A stretch of DNA of 49,227 nucleotides from Candidatus Altimarinota bacterium (GCA_028719245.1 JAQUKG010000002.1:1-49227), one strand, 5' to 3'. Positions 9,472-21,075 are shown, counted from the stretch's first letter. Notes: generated by a model from the sequence alone, not told the origin. Numbers and translations are program-made.

Positions 9472-10677
9472 TTACCTAACCATTTTAAACTTTTTCTTTC
9501 AAACTTGAATTAAAATATAATTTATTTTATCAAGCTTTATCATAAATTTTGGATCATTTTGAATTTCATTATTCACTTTAACACTATCTCAAGAAAGTGC
9601 ATTTCTAGCTTCTGAAGAATTATTAACCATTCAGGCTTTTACTAAAACACTAACTAAAGGCAATTCACTGTTTTCGTTTTCAATATCTATTTTTTCAATA
9701 TCTTTTTCATCTGGTACAATTCAATCTTTTAATACTCTTTCAAAATAATCATAAGCATTTTGAGCATCTTGCTCTGAATGATAAAGTTTCACAACTTCTT
9801 TAGCTAAATCTATTTTTACATTTCTAGGATTTTCTCAAGCATCAAGCCTTTTTTTATAAACCTCTATTTCATCAAGATATAAAGTTGTACAACTTTCAAA
9901 ATATTTAATTATTAGCGAGTCATTTATTTCCATAAGTTTTACAAACATATCATTAGCTGAAAAATTTAGTCAGATAAAATTTCAGTAAGTTTTACTCATT
10001 TTTCTTCAATCTGTTCATTCTATCAAATTAAACATCATTATATCTTGTTTTTCTTGCCCTAAAGCTTCTTGTATTTTTCTTCAGGCTAGTAAATTAAAAT
10101 ATTGATCATTTCAACCTAACTCTACATCTGCTTTTAAACAATAACTATCATATCATTGCATAATTGGATATAAAAATTCTTGTAGAGAAATTCTTACTCA
10201 AGCCTTAAATCTTTTTGAAAAATTGTCTCTATCAAGCATTTCAGAAACCGAAAAAAGTTTAGCTAATTCTCAAACTCAATTAAAATTAACTTTATCAAGT
10301 CACTCAGAATTATAATAAATTCTGACATTATTTATATCAATTATTTTAGCAAATTGTTGAACATAATCTTGAGCATTTTTTTTAGTTTCTTCTCTTGTAA
10401 GCATTGGCCTTTCAGCATTTTTATCCGATGTATCTCAAACTTGAGCTGTAGAATCTCAAATAAGAATAATTATTTCATGTCATAACTTTTGAAATTCTCT
10501 CAATTTTAAAATAGGAACAGCATGTCAAATATGAACTTGAGTTCAAGTTGGGTCTATTCAAAATTTTATTTTTAGTTTTTTTCAAGAATTAAGTTTTTTT
10601 TCTAAATTTTGTTTATCTATAATTTTTGAAACTCATTTTTCTAATAAATTTTTTATAATTTGCTTTTTATCTTCCAT
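9472..10677 (-). CDS. tyrS: Tyrosyl-tRNA synthetase
   Basis: 401 residues, class I synthetase. The HIGH motif appears as HIGHAVPILKL (near residue 50) after GIDPTGTQV, and the KMSKS loop as GRKMSKTYGNF (near residue 235). VELGGNDQYFNLLAGRKIQ carries the tyrosine-binding QxxN-type residues. A C-terminal S4-like RNA-binding segment ends the protein (LVKAGMVNNSSEARNAL...DSVKVNNE). It attaches Tyr to tRNA(Tyr). Several motif Gly residues are UGA-encoded, including the G of HIGH. The cyclic-nucleotide-binding gene lies only 2 bp upstream, so they are likely one transcript. Confidence 0.93.
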
Positions 10678-10679
10678 TT

Positions 10680-11075
10680 TTAGTAATTATTAATTAAATT
10701 TTGTTCTAATCTAAACATTATATCTCTATTTACAGATTCATTTCAACTATCAATTATTTCAAGTAAATATTCTTGAGTCAATACAATTAGTTGAGTTTCT
10801 GATATAGCTTTTATAGTAGCAGTTCTTTGTTCTTCATTTAGTAAAGCTATTTCTCAAAATATTTCTCATATTCCTAATTTTGCAATTTCTTTTCATCAAA
10901 TTTCAACAATAACTTCTCAAGATTTGATAATATATCATTTTCAATTAGACTTTTCTCACTGTTTGATAATTATTTCTCATTCACTATAAGTTTCAATTTT
11001 TGAGTTTTTAATTATTAAATCAACAATATTTTTATCAATTCAATTAAAAACTTTCAATCAATATATTTCTTGCAT
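10680..11075 (-). CDS. Stand-alone cyclic-nucleotide-binding domain protein
   Basis: 131 residues forming one CAP_ED/cNMP-binding beta-barrel. The phosphate-binding cassette is recognisable as GEIFGEIALLNEEQRTATIK, close to the family 'G..FGE.ALL....R.ATV.A'. There is no C-terminal helix-turn-helix, so it is not a CRP-type DNA-binding regulator as such. It may act as a sensor subunit, or the ligand site may be remodelled. It precedes tyrS by 2 bp. Its upstream region, shared with a divergent membrane-protein gene, contains a 40-bp inverted repeat at 11117-11156. Confidence 0.8.
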
Positions 11076-11116
11076 AAAAATTATTATTTATATAATAAAT
11101 AGGTAGCTATACTATA

Positions 11117-11156
11117 AATATTTTTCATAAATAATCAATTATTTATGAAAAATATT
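11117..11156. promoter_or_regulatory. 40-bp inverted repeat in a divergent promoter region
   Basis: AATATTTTTCATAAATAAT and its exact reverse complement are separated by CA (19-bp arms). It lies between the minus-strand cNMP-binding gene (start 11075) and the plus-strand membrane-protein gene (start 11265). Between divergent genes a terminator is not needed, so an operator or an RNA hairpin in a leader is possible. Assignment is inference. Confidence 0.45.
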
Positions 11157-11264
11157 ATATTTAAATAATTACACAATATTTATGTAATTTGTAAATAATA
11201 TTAAACTTTACTTATATAAATATTTATGTAATAAATCAATATTATTTAGAATTAATTTTTAAAG

Positions 11265-11861
11265 ATGTCTTATAAAATAAGTGCAAAAAATAGAAGATTA
11301 AAAAGAACTTTATTAGGTATAATAGGCATTCTTAAGTTTGAAAGTTTTAATATAGAAGCACCTAAAAAACTTGTTTTATTTTGAGTAATAATTTGATTTA
11401 TATCATTATTTATGAATTGGACAGAATCTACTAATTTAAATCATATTTGAAATTCTTTTAAAAGCATATTATGACTGACTTGATATATATTGTTTATTAT
11501 AAATATAAAAATTTTTTTTATAATTTTTAGTAAAACATTGAAAGAATTAATGAAATCTTATTTTAATTTTAATATTAAAGATTGAATAATAATAATATTT
11601 CTATGAGTATTTTGATTATTTTTTACTATAAATAGCCTTTTTGTAATACAAAATTTTAGTTATTTTACAGATGGAATTTTAATTTGAAAATGAGTTATTG
11701 TATCAATTATATGATATATTTTTATAATTATTTGATGAATTTGGTTAATGAATTTAAAAACAAATACATCTATTTATATTGAGTGATTTGAAGAAACAGA
11801 TAATGATAAACATTGAGATAAAGATGATTTAAGTAAAAATAATATGAAATTACCATTTTAA
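11265..11861 (+). CDS. Four-TM membrane protein, unknown function
   Basis: 198 residues. A basic N-terminus (KNRRLKRT) is followed by four hydrophobic segments at about residues 37-53, 70-92, 108-130 and 140-165, and an acidic, Asp-rich tail. I recognise no family. It is followed 50 bp downstream by the sigma-region-4/HARE-HTH regulator, and the two could be co-transcribed. No Shine-Dalgarno sequence is present. Many Gly residues inside the TM segments are UGA-coded. Confidence 0.55.
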
Positions 11862-11911
11862 TTTGACTTTTATTTAAAAAATATTAATAATATACTCTTA
11901 ATTATAACTTT

Positions 11912-12976
11912 ATGGAAACTATGCAAACAAAAACATTTAACGAATCTAATATAATATCATCTTTTAAAGATATATTAAATGCATTATCTTCTAAAGAAAA
12001 GACTGTAATAGAAAGAAGAATTTGATTAAAATGAGAAAAAGAAACTCTTCAAAATATCTGAGATTCTTTTGTTCCAAATATTACAAGAGAAAGAGTTAGA
12101 CAAATAGAAGATTCTTGAATTAAAAAAATTGGAAGAGTAATTAAAGCAACGGATTTAGTTAAAATTCAAGAGTATTCTAAAGAAATTTTAGAAGAACATG
12201 GGTGACTTTTAACAAAAGAGAATTTAGTTAATGCTATAATTAAATGATTTGAATTAAATAATGAAATAAATTCTTCAATAATTGAAACCATAATTCAATC
12301 TGATTATGATATTGTTAAATCAAAACCAAAACTATGAACTAGAACTTATTTTTATCTACCAAAAATTAGTAAAAAATTAGTTGATGTAATTTTTAAAGAG
12401 GCTGTGAGTATTTTAAAAAAGAAAAAAGATGTAATAGATAAAAATTCACTTTATGAGTTAATAAAAATAAATCTAAATAATTCAAATGTGAAAAATGTTT
12501 TTATAGACTCTGTGTTGAATGTTTATGAAGATATAGTTTTTTGAGAAGAAACTTTAGTTTGACTTACTAAATGGAAAATTTTAAATCCAAGAACCCTAAA
12601 AGATAAAGCCCAATATATACTTAGAAAAGAAAAAATTCCTATGCACTTTGTTTCAATTGCAAATAAAATAACTGAAACAATGTGAGAAAAAGTAAAAATA
12701 AATACTGTTCATAATGAATTGATTAGAAATTCGGAATTTGTGCTTGTTTGAAGATGAATTTATGCATTAAAAGATTGGGGAATATATAAACCTGGAACTG
12801 TTTTAGATGTAATAGTTGACATAATGACTAAATCTCAAGATCCTCTAACAACTGAAGATATAATTGCAAAAGTCCTAAAAGTTAGAAAAGTCAAATCAAC
12901 AACTATATATATGAATCTTCAAAATAAAAAAGTAATTCAAAGAGTTTGAAGGAATTATTATAAATTAAAAGATTAA
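11912..12976 (+). CDS. Sigma-70 region 4 / HARE-HTH transcription regulator
   Basis: 354 residues. Residues ~28-85 resemble sigma-70 region 4: LSSKEKTVIERRIGL, then LQNIGDSFVPNITRERVRQIEDSGIKKI, where RERVRQIE is the family's -35 recognition helix. No region 2 is present, so this is not a complete sigma factor. The C-terminal third carries a HARE-HTH (ASXL/RpoE-delta type) pattern: PMHFVSIANKITETMGEKVKI, then FVLVGRGIYALKDWG. Such fusions of sigma region 4 with HARE-HTH are known in reduced bacteria and probably modulate RNA polymerase. A GC-rich terminator follows immediately. Confidence 0.75.
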
Positions 12977-12986
12977 AAATATGTTT

Positions 12987-13010
12987 AGGGGAGCAATTGC
13001 TCCCCTTTAT
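12987..13010 (+). terminator. GC-rich intrinsic terminator
   Basis: AGGGGAGCAATTGCTCCCCT is a perfect 20-bp palindrome followed by TTAT. It is strikingly GC-rich against an AT-rich background and sits 11 bp after the HARE-HTH stop, isolating that gene from the ATP synthase locus. Confidence 0.85.
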
Positions 13011-13052
13011 TTACTTCTCACCTCATTTATTTTTAATTTTAACTTTATTTTT

Positions 13053-13286
13053 ATGTATAAAATTATATTGAAAGTATCAACTTTAATTTTAGTAAATTTA
13101 TTTGCATTTTTGCTTTTTTGAATTATACTCGGGGCGATTTTTTGAAATACAAAAAGTTTTTTATTAATTAGTATTGTTGTTTCAATAATACCACTTACAA
13201 TAATTATGATTTTTGAAATTCAAAAAACTACAAAAGAATTTAATAATATTTTACCTGAAAAAAAAGATGACTGAAACTCAAAATAA
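13053..13286 (+). CDS. Small AtpI/AtpZ-like membrane protein
   Basis: 77 residues with two hydrophobic helices (residues ~8-30 and ~37-55) and a charged tail. It directly precedes atpB and overlaps it by 20 bp (13267-13286). AtpI/AtpZ proteins occupy exactly this position and assist c-ring assembly or ion supply, but share little sequence, so the call is from position and topology. Confidence 0.55.
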
Positions 13287-14076
13287 TACAATTGAAACTA
13301 CACAAGAACATACTTGACCACATATTCCAAAAATCCAATGAGAGATAGTTTATGGTCCAATTAGTAATACAAATATTACTACTTTTTTGTTTTTAATAAT
13401 TGTTTTGGTTTTTTCAATATTTGCTAAAATGGCTTTGAAAAAAGATAATTCTAAATTAAAAACAGCAATTTTGGATGTAGTATCAGTTTTAGATAAAAAT
13501 TTTATTGAATCTTTCCATGATAAATATTTTGCAAGAGCTTATTTACCATTAATTTGATGAATATTTTTTATTGTATTATTTTGAAATTTATTTTGATTGA
13601 TGATAGATTGGGTTTGATCTTCTATTTCTCCAACAATTTTACATTATTTAAGACCTATTAGTAGTGATTTAAATACTACACTTGTATTATGAATTATTAC
13701 AGTAATTACATTTTTAGGTATTTCACTTAGACATATTTGAATTTGAAAAACTGTAAAATGATACATATTTAATTTTTCTTGAAATAATTTAACTGAAAAA
13801 ATTATAAATGTTTTTGTTTGATGGCTTCATTTCTTCTCTGTCCCAGCGACTATAGCTTCTCTATCTTTAAGACTTTTTTGAAATATTTTTGCTTGAATAG
13901 TTCTTATTTCAGTTTTAAGTTATTTATGAGTTTTAATGAGTTCTAACTTGTTTGAGATTTGAAGATTTATATCTATTCCATTTTGGTTTTTTGAAGTATT
14001 TGTTGCTTTTATACAAGCTATAGTATTCGCTTGACTTATGATTTCTTATTTTAATCAAAGTAAATCTCATCACTAA
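13267..14076 (+). CDS. atpB: ATP synthase Fo subunit a
   Basis: 269 residues, mostly membrane helices. The essential arginine of the ion pathway is in SLRLFGNIFAG (near residue 200), and the last helix has FEVFVAFIQAIVFAGLM, the usual subunit-a ending. Subunit a forms the half-channels through which ions reach the c-ring. The gene overlaps the preceding small membrane protein by 20 bp. A 76-bp gap with an imperfect stem (TTAGA...TCTAA) precedes atpE, possibly related to the higher expression c-subunits need. Gly is mostly UGA here. Confidence 0.92.
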
Positions 14077-14152
14077 AATAAAATCTAAACTTGGTTTTAG
14101 AAGAATCTTTCTAAGATCAGAATTTATATTTTATTATTAACTTACATATTAT

Positions 14153-14380
14153 ATGGAAGAATTAAAATTAGTTGCTATGGCTTTAGCTATTTGATTAGGT
14201 GCTATTGGACCTGGTATTGGTATTTGATTAATTGGTAAATGAGCTTTAGAAGCTTTAGGTAGAAATCCAGAAGCATCTTGAAAGATTCAATGATTAGCTA
14301 TTTTATGTATAGCTTTAGCTGAAGCTGTTGCTATTTATGCATTAGTTATAGCATTTATAATTTGATTTGTTAAATTATAA
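14153..14380 (+). CDS. atpE: ATP synthase Fo subunit c
   Basis: 75 residues, a two-helix hairpin. Helix 1 has the GxGxGxG-type packing run GAIGPGIGIGLIGKG, the polar loop is GRNPEASGKI, and helix 2 carries the ion-binding acid in ALAEAVAIYALVI. The Na+-type signature (Gln in helix 1 and a Ser/Thr after the Glu) is absent, so proton coupling is more likely, by inference from known c-subunits. Some of the packing glycines are GGT/GGA and others UGA. Membrane ring component. Confidence 0.93.
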
Positions 14381-14404
14381 TATATTTTATAATCTTATAT
14401 ATTT

Positions 14405-14905
14405 ATGGAATTACACGATTTCCAATTCTTTACATTAGAAACCTTAATAATTCAAACTATAATATTAGTTTTGATATTATGGGTTTTGAATCGTTTCATA
14501 TTTAAACCATATTTAAGTTATTTGGATAAAGAATCTGAAAAAAGAAAAAAATTAGAGAATGATTATAATAATATTGAAAAATTAAATAAAGAGGCTCAAG
14601 AACAAAAAGAAAATTTATTATCAGAAGCTAGAAAACAATCTGAAGAAATTAGAAAAAGTTGAGTTGACTTAGCAAAAAAAGAAAGCCAATCAATAAAGGA
14701 AAAAGCTGAAAATGAAGCTAAATTAATAAAAGAATCTGCATTAACTGAAATTCAAACAGAAAGGCAAACAATGTTAAATGATGTTAAATGAGAATCTGTT
14801 GATTTGATTTTGAAATTTAATGCTAAACTTTTTGATAAGGAACAAGTTAACAAAGATTTTGTAGAAAAAGAATTATCTTCTTTGAAAAAATATAGAGTTT
14901 ATTAA
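14405..14905 (+). CDS. atpF: ATP synthase Fo subunit b
   Basis: 166 residues. One N-terminal TM helix (LIIQTIILVLILWVLNRFIF) leads into a long charged coiled coil (residues ~40-140), as expected for the peripheral stalk. The segment NRFIFKPYLSYLDKESEKRK fits the family 'F...P....L..R' junction. Start at the ATG 24 bp after atpE. One in-frame UGA lies at codon 86. Length is typical. Confidence 0.9.
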
Positions 14906-14922
14906 TATTATATAATTATTTT

Positions 14923-15273
14923 ATGATGGGTATTTCTAAATTGGATAGACTTTGAATGAAAGATTTATTAAAAAAATTAAACCTTTTAAGTTCTTTAAAA
15001 AAGTCTTTATGAAAAAGATGAATTTTACAATATCAAAGAATTAATGATGATGTAAATTTTTACAAAATTGAATATTATAATTCTTGAGAAATGAGTTTAT
15101 CTTATGCAAAGGAAAAATCAATTGAATTGTTTAATAAATTATTTGGTATAGATTTAAAAGTTGAAGAAATTCAATTTATTTCTAACCAAGATTTAAAATG
15201 ATGACTTAGAGTTTTTTGTAATGATGATATGTATGATCTAAGTTATAAAAGATTTGAAAAATTATTAAAATAA
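14923..15273 (+). CDS. atpH: ATP synthase F1 subunit delta, short form
   Basis: 116 residues against about 175-180 for usual delta subunits. Position between atpF and atpA and the C-terminal pattern LKGGLRVFCNDDMYDLSYKR (family 'GG.....GD...D.S....L..L') identify it. The N-terminal six-helix domain that binds the alpha subunits appears much reduced or replaced by a short basic helical segment. Two adjacent ATGs begin the gene (14923 and 14926). The peripheral stalk may therefore attach differently. Confidence 0.75.
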
Positions 15274-15314
15274 CACCCAAGTGGGAAAGAAATTTATTTT
15301 ATAAAAAATTATTT

Positions 15315-16820
15315 ATGTCAAATGACTTACTTAATGGTATTATTAGTGATATTGAAAAACAAATAGATAACTTAGATGCAACTCCAGAAATGGAAAATGT
15401 TTGAGAAGTTTTTTATTTATGAGACTGAATTGCTAAAATTTCAGGGCTTAGAAATGTTGCTTATAATGAACTAGTTGAATTTGAATCAGGATGAGTTTGA
15501 ATTGCTTTAAACCTAGAGGAACACTATGTTTGAGTAGTAGTTTTATCTTGATTTAAAGAAATTAAAGAATGACAAAAAGTAAAATGTACTTGAAGAACTT
15601 TAGAGGTTCCAGTTTGAGAATGACTTATTTGAAGAGTTGTTGATGCCTTATGAAATCCTATTGATGGACTTGGTAAAATTAAATCTAGTGAAAATTATCC
15701 AATTGAAAGAGTTGCTACTTGAGTAATGGATAGAAAATCCGTTCATGAGCCAATGCAAACTGGTTTAAAAGCACTTGATGCTTTAGTTCCGGTTGGTAGA
15801 TGACAAAGAGAATTAATTATTTGAGATAGACAAACTTGAAAAACTCAAGTTGCAATAGATGCTATTTTAAACCAAAAAGGTCAAAACATGATTTGTGTTT
15901 ATGTTGCTATATGACAAAAAGAATGAAAAGTTGCTAGAGTAGTTGAAGAATTGAGAAACAGATGAGCTATGGATTATACTATCATAGTTTCTGCTTGAGC
16001 ATCTAGTCCAGCTTCTATGCAATATTTAGCTCCATATGCAGGTTGTGCTATGGCTGAGTATTTTATGTTTAATGGAAAACATGCACTTATTGTTTATGAT
16101 GATTTAACAAAACAAGCAAATGCTTATAGAGAAATGTCTTTACTTTTAAGAAGACCACCAGGAAGAGAAGCTTATCCTTGAGATGTATTCTATCTTCATT
16201 CAAGATTACTTGAAAGATCATCAAAATTAAATGATAAACTTTGAGCTTGAAGTATGACAGCATTACCAATTATTGAAACTCAAGCTTGAGATGTTTCTGC
16301 TTATATTCCAACAAATGTAATTTCTATTACTGATGGGCAAATTTTCTTAGAATCAGATTTATTTAATGCAGGGCAAAAACCAGCAATTAATGTTTGATTA
16401 TCAGTTTCAAGAGTTTGAGGTTCTGCTCAAATTAAAGCTATGAAAAAAGTTTCTTGAACTTTAAAACTTGATTTAGCTCAATACAGAGAATTAGCAGCCT
16501 TTTCACAATTTGCTTCTGATCTTGATGCTGGAACTAGAAAACAATTAGAAAGAGGTAAAAGAATGATGGAACTTTTAAAACAATGAGTTTTTGAACCAAT
16601 TACAACTGAAAAACAAGTTTGTGCTATGTATGCTTGAACTAAATGATTTTTAGATAATGTAGAAACTTCAAAAATTAAAAAAGTGGAAAAAGAATTATAT
16701 TTAGCTCTAGATGATGAAAAAACTGTTTTAGAATCTATTGCAAAAGAAAAAGTAATAAATGATGAAATAGAAAAGAAATTAGTTGAAATTATTAAAAAAG
16801 TAGTGGAGTTGAATAAATAA
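15315..16820 (+). CDS. atpA: ATP synthase F1 subunit alpha
   Basis: 501 residues, full length. The P-loop [16 protein letters not shown] (near residue 169) has its first and second Gly coded by UGA. Also visible are GRVVDALGNPIDG, the YVAIGQK block and '[23 protein letters not shown]' with the arginine-bearing GLSVSRVGGSAQ. Alpha subunits form the non-catalytic nucleotide sites of the F1 hexamer. The stop TAA (16818-16820) is the first triplet of a REP-like inverted repeat. Confidence 0.97.
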
Positions 16821-16913
16821 TCCTTCCAACCTCCCTTTGAGAAAGGGAGAGCTTATAAGGAAAAATTTTAATTCTCCCTTTCCCAAAGGGAGTAATTGAA
16901 AGCCGGTGGATTA
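16818..16913. repeat. REP-like inverted repeat element after atpA
   Basis: Two hairpins with identical 8-bp stems, CTCCCTTT/AAAGGGAG, lie at 16831-16849 (loop GAG) and 16874-16892 (loop CCC). The outer ends are TAATCC and GGATTA, inverted. The element is GC-rich in an AT-rich genome and begins with the atpA stop codon. It resembles REP/BIME palindromes and a second element after atpD. It could also act as a processing or partial termination site. Confidence 0.7.
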
Positions 16914-16953
16914 AAACTGAAATTAAATAAATTTATTTTTAAATTTTAAAATT

Positions 16954-17628
16954 ATGAAGAAAAATATTATATTTTTGTTAGCATTGGTTTTAATTTTAGT
17001 TTCTTGTTGAAAAACAGAAAATATTAACAATTCTACTAAAGTAAATCAATCTTCTTTAAATAATAAATCAGTAATTGAAAAAGTTAGTAGCTGAACTGAA
17101 TTAAAAAAAATAGATACTTTGATATCTACTTGAAGAAATATTAATTCTTGAACTGTTTTAAATGTAAATCAGGATAATAATAATCTTGAAACATATGTAA
17201 ATGGTGAACTTTGAATAAAATTTAACTATAATAAAAACGATTATACTAATCCAGTTGAAGTATATGATAAAGAATCTGATAATAAGATTACTAAATTTGT
17301 AAAATTATATGCTACAAATAATACAGATTGAACAGCAAATCCAAATATTTCTATTAAAAAGATATATAATAAAACAGATGATTATATAACAACATATGCA
17401 AATGAATATCTTTCAGATTGACTTTCTAAATGAGGTTCTTGATGCGATTTAATAAAAGATAACTTTATAAAATGAACTATATCAAGATGGGTTAAATGCT
17501 CTTGAATGTGAGATTCTGAAACAGTATTAATTAAAAATATTGATAAAAATTTTATTATTGAAATAGAATCTGATTTTTCTTATGAGAGTTTTAATAATAT
17601 AATTAACTCTATAGAATTTATTAAATAA
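16954..17628 (+). CDS. Lipoprotein of unknown function inside the ATP synthase locus
   Basis: 224 residues. A lipoprotein signal peptide ends in the lipobox LILVSC (Cys near residue 19, followed by UGA-coded Gly). The mature part starts with a Ser/Asn/Thr-rich linker, then a domain with GELGIKFNYNKND and a C-terminal FNNIINSIEFIK. That pattern resembles PsbP-like or similar small extracytoplasmic lipoprotein domains ('GI.F..P.....' to 'F..I..S..F'). Two cysteine positions (GSGCDL and VKCSGMG) may form a disulfide. It has no known role in ATP synthase and separates atpA from atpG. Confidence 0.6.
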
Positions 17629-17643
17629 ATAATTTAGAAAATT

Positions 17644-18561
17644 ATGGCAAACGGAAAAGAGATAAAAAGAAGAATCAAGTCAATTAAAAATACTTGAAAA
17701 ATAACAAAAGCTATGGAGCTTATATCAACTGTAAAGATGAAAAAAGCTCAAGATTTAGCTTTGGAAAAAAAGTCATATATGAGATCTATACTTGAAGTAT
17801 TTTTATGAATTAGTGATTCTCTTAGTGAATCTAAGTTTTTTTCTAAACAAAATATTTGATGAAAAACTTTGTGAATTATTATAACTTCAAATAAATGACT
17901 TTGTTGAGGTTATAATATAAATGTAATGAAAAAAGTTAGTCAGTATATGAAAGAAAATACTGATGAGACTATTGATTTTATTGCAGTTGGTAAAAGATGA
18001 TCACAATTTGTTTGAAGAACTTGAAATACTATTGTAGCTGATTTTTCCCATGATTTTAGTGATAATATTGATTTATACTTTGCTAAATCTATTTCAAGAT
18101 TAATTCAAGAAAAATTTTTATCTCCAGAATATTCTAAAATAGTTGTTTTTTACAATCATTATATTAATACTATTAAACAAGTTCCAGTAGCTAGAGAATT
18201 TTTACCTTTAACAAAAGTAGGAATTGAAATGTATTTTAAACAAGTATTTGGGGAAGATTTTTATGATGAGAAAGTTCAAACAAGAAATGAAGTAAAAAAA
18301 ACTGATTATACTATAGAACCGAGTAAGGCTGAAGTTTTAAATGAACTTTTACCAATGTTAATTGATAGTATGTTTTATGATATGTTAATTGAAGCAAAAG
18401 CTTCAGAACACTCATCTCGTATGATTGCTATGAAAAATGCTAAAGATAATGCTAATAAATATGCTTCTAAACTAACACTTGCTTACAACAAAGCTAGACA
18501 AGCAGCAATTACAAAAGAAGTTTCTGAAATAGTATCTTGAGTAGAAAGTATGAAAGAGTAA
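17644..18561 (+). CDS. atpG: ATP synthase F1 subunit gamma
   Basis: 305 residues. The N-terminus KEIKRRIKSIKNTGKITKAM and VKMKKAQ is the conserved first helix of the rotor. SNKGLCGGYNINVMK is the second family block, and the C-terminal helix has ASEHSSRMIAMKNAKDNA and 'KLTLAYNKARQAAITKEVSEIVSGVE'. The gamma subunit is the central shaft. Full length. Starts 15 bp after the lipoprotein gene. Confidence 0.95.
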
Positions 18562-18577
18562 AAATTATTATTACACT

Positions 18578-18985
18578 ATGAAACTAAAACTTTATACTGA
18601 TGGGTGAAGTAGATGAAATCCTGGCAAGTCTTGAATATGAGTTTATATAACAGATGAGAATTGACTTGAAATAGAAAAAAGATATAAATATCTTTGAATA
18701 AAAACAAACAACGAAGCAGAATATTTATGAGCTTATTTTTGAATAAAAAGATGTATAGAACTATGAAGTAATGAAATAGAATTATATATGGATAGCGATT
18801 TAGTAATAAAGCAATTATCCTGAGAACGGAAAATAAAAAAAGACGAATTAAAAATATTAAATTCAGACATAAAAAATCTTATATCTGAATTTAATATAAA
18901 AATCCACTTTAATTGGATTAGGAGAGAGAAAAACAAAGAAGCTGATAGATTAAGTAATGTTGCAATGGATAGTATTAATAAATAG
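18578..18985 (+). CDS. RNase HI-family protein
   Basis: 135 residues. RNase H fold with the acidic residues in order: LYTDGGSRGNPG (first Asp), NNEAEYLGAYFG (Glu), LYMDSDLVIKQLSG (Asp) and NKEADRLSNVAM (last Asp). This is the RnhA-like group (YpdQ-type) that cleaves RNA in RNA-DNA hybrids. 16 bp after atpG and 3 bp before the next gene. No link to ATP synthesis is known, so this is an insertion into the operon. Confidence 0.85.
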
Positions 18986-18988
18986 AAT

Positions 18989-19435
18989 ATGATTATAATT
19001 AATCTTGATAGAAATACAATAAAAAGACAAATATTTTCTAAAATTTTATTTGTATTAATTTCTTGTATTATTTGAATAATAGTTTCTATTTTAGCCCATT
19101 GGAATGCTTATAGAAATTTTACTATTTATGATTGGGGTAATTTTTTACTATTTTATATTTCAGTATTACCTGTATGAGCTTTATGGTATATTATATGAGT
19201 AAGATTTTTAGCTAAAAAGAATATTATATATAAGATTGATGAAGATTATATAATAGAGGAAAGTTCTAAATGAATTAAAATAATAGAAAGAAGAAAAATA
19301 AAAAAATTAGTAAATAATATTTTCTGATTATCGATAAGTGGTGAAGGAAAAAAGATTTTTATACCAAGGCAAATAGATAAATTTAAGGAAATTTTAAAAG
19401 ATTTAAAAGTAACTACAAAGACTTTTTTGGGATAA
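18989..19435 (+). CDS. Two-TM membrane protein with C-terminal beta domain
   Basis: 148 residues. Two hydrophobic helices (residues ~17-37 and ~52-75) are followed by a soluble region, IYKIDEDYIIEESSKGIKIIERRKIKKLVNN...GEGKKIFIPRQI, compatible with a small PH-like beta fold. No family recognised with certainty. It ends the insert between atpG and atpD. Confidence 0.5.
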
Positions 19436-19683
19436 ATAGTTTAAATTAATTTTTAATTTAAAAATATGTATAAAATAGTTAAATAATTGTTTTGAAAATA
19501 TTCCAGTATTTATTGATTTTAATGATTTTATAACTGTTAAGTGAAGGATTTAAAAAACAAGTAATGAAAGATGTGATTTATTTAAATTAAAAATGTTAAG
19601 GGTTAAAAGATATAAATTATAAATAGTTTTTAGCTTTTAATTTTTAACAAAACTAAAAAAATTTAATTTTTAACTTAATATTT
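19436..19683. other. 248-bp AT-rich gap between the inserted genes and atpD
   Basis: No gene could be supported. It contains short inverted A/T stretches (GTTAAGGGTTAAAAG against CTTTTAATTTTTAAC at about 19598-19650), which may form a hairpin ahead of atpD. One open stretch at 19491-19553 lacks a start codon. It probably holds the leader or a promoter for atpD. Confidence 0.4.

Positions 19684-21072
<1,389 letters not shown>

Positions 21073-21075
<3 letters not shown>

Noticed and set aside
14077-14152. Possible translation-enhancing hairpin before atpE
   Set aside because: The stem (TTAGA...TCTAA) is short and A/T-rich, so it was noted only in the atpB entry.
19491-19553. Open stretch reading FENIPVFIDFNDFITVKGRI then stop
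   Set aside because: No start codon, a stop shortly upstream and too short to show a gene relic; possibly a decayed fragment.
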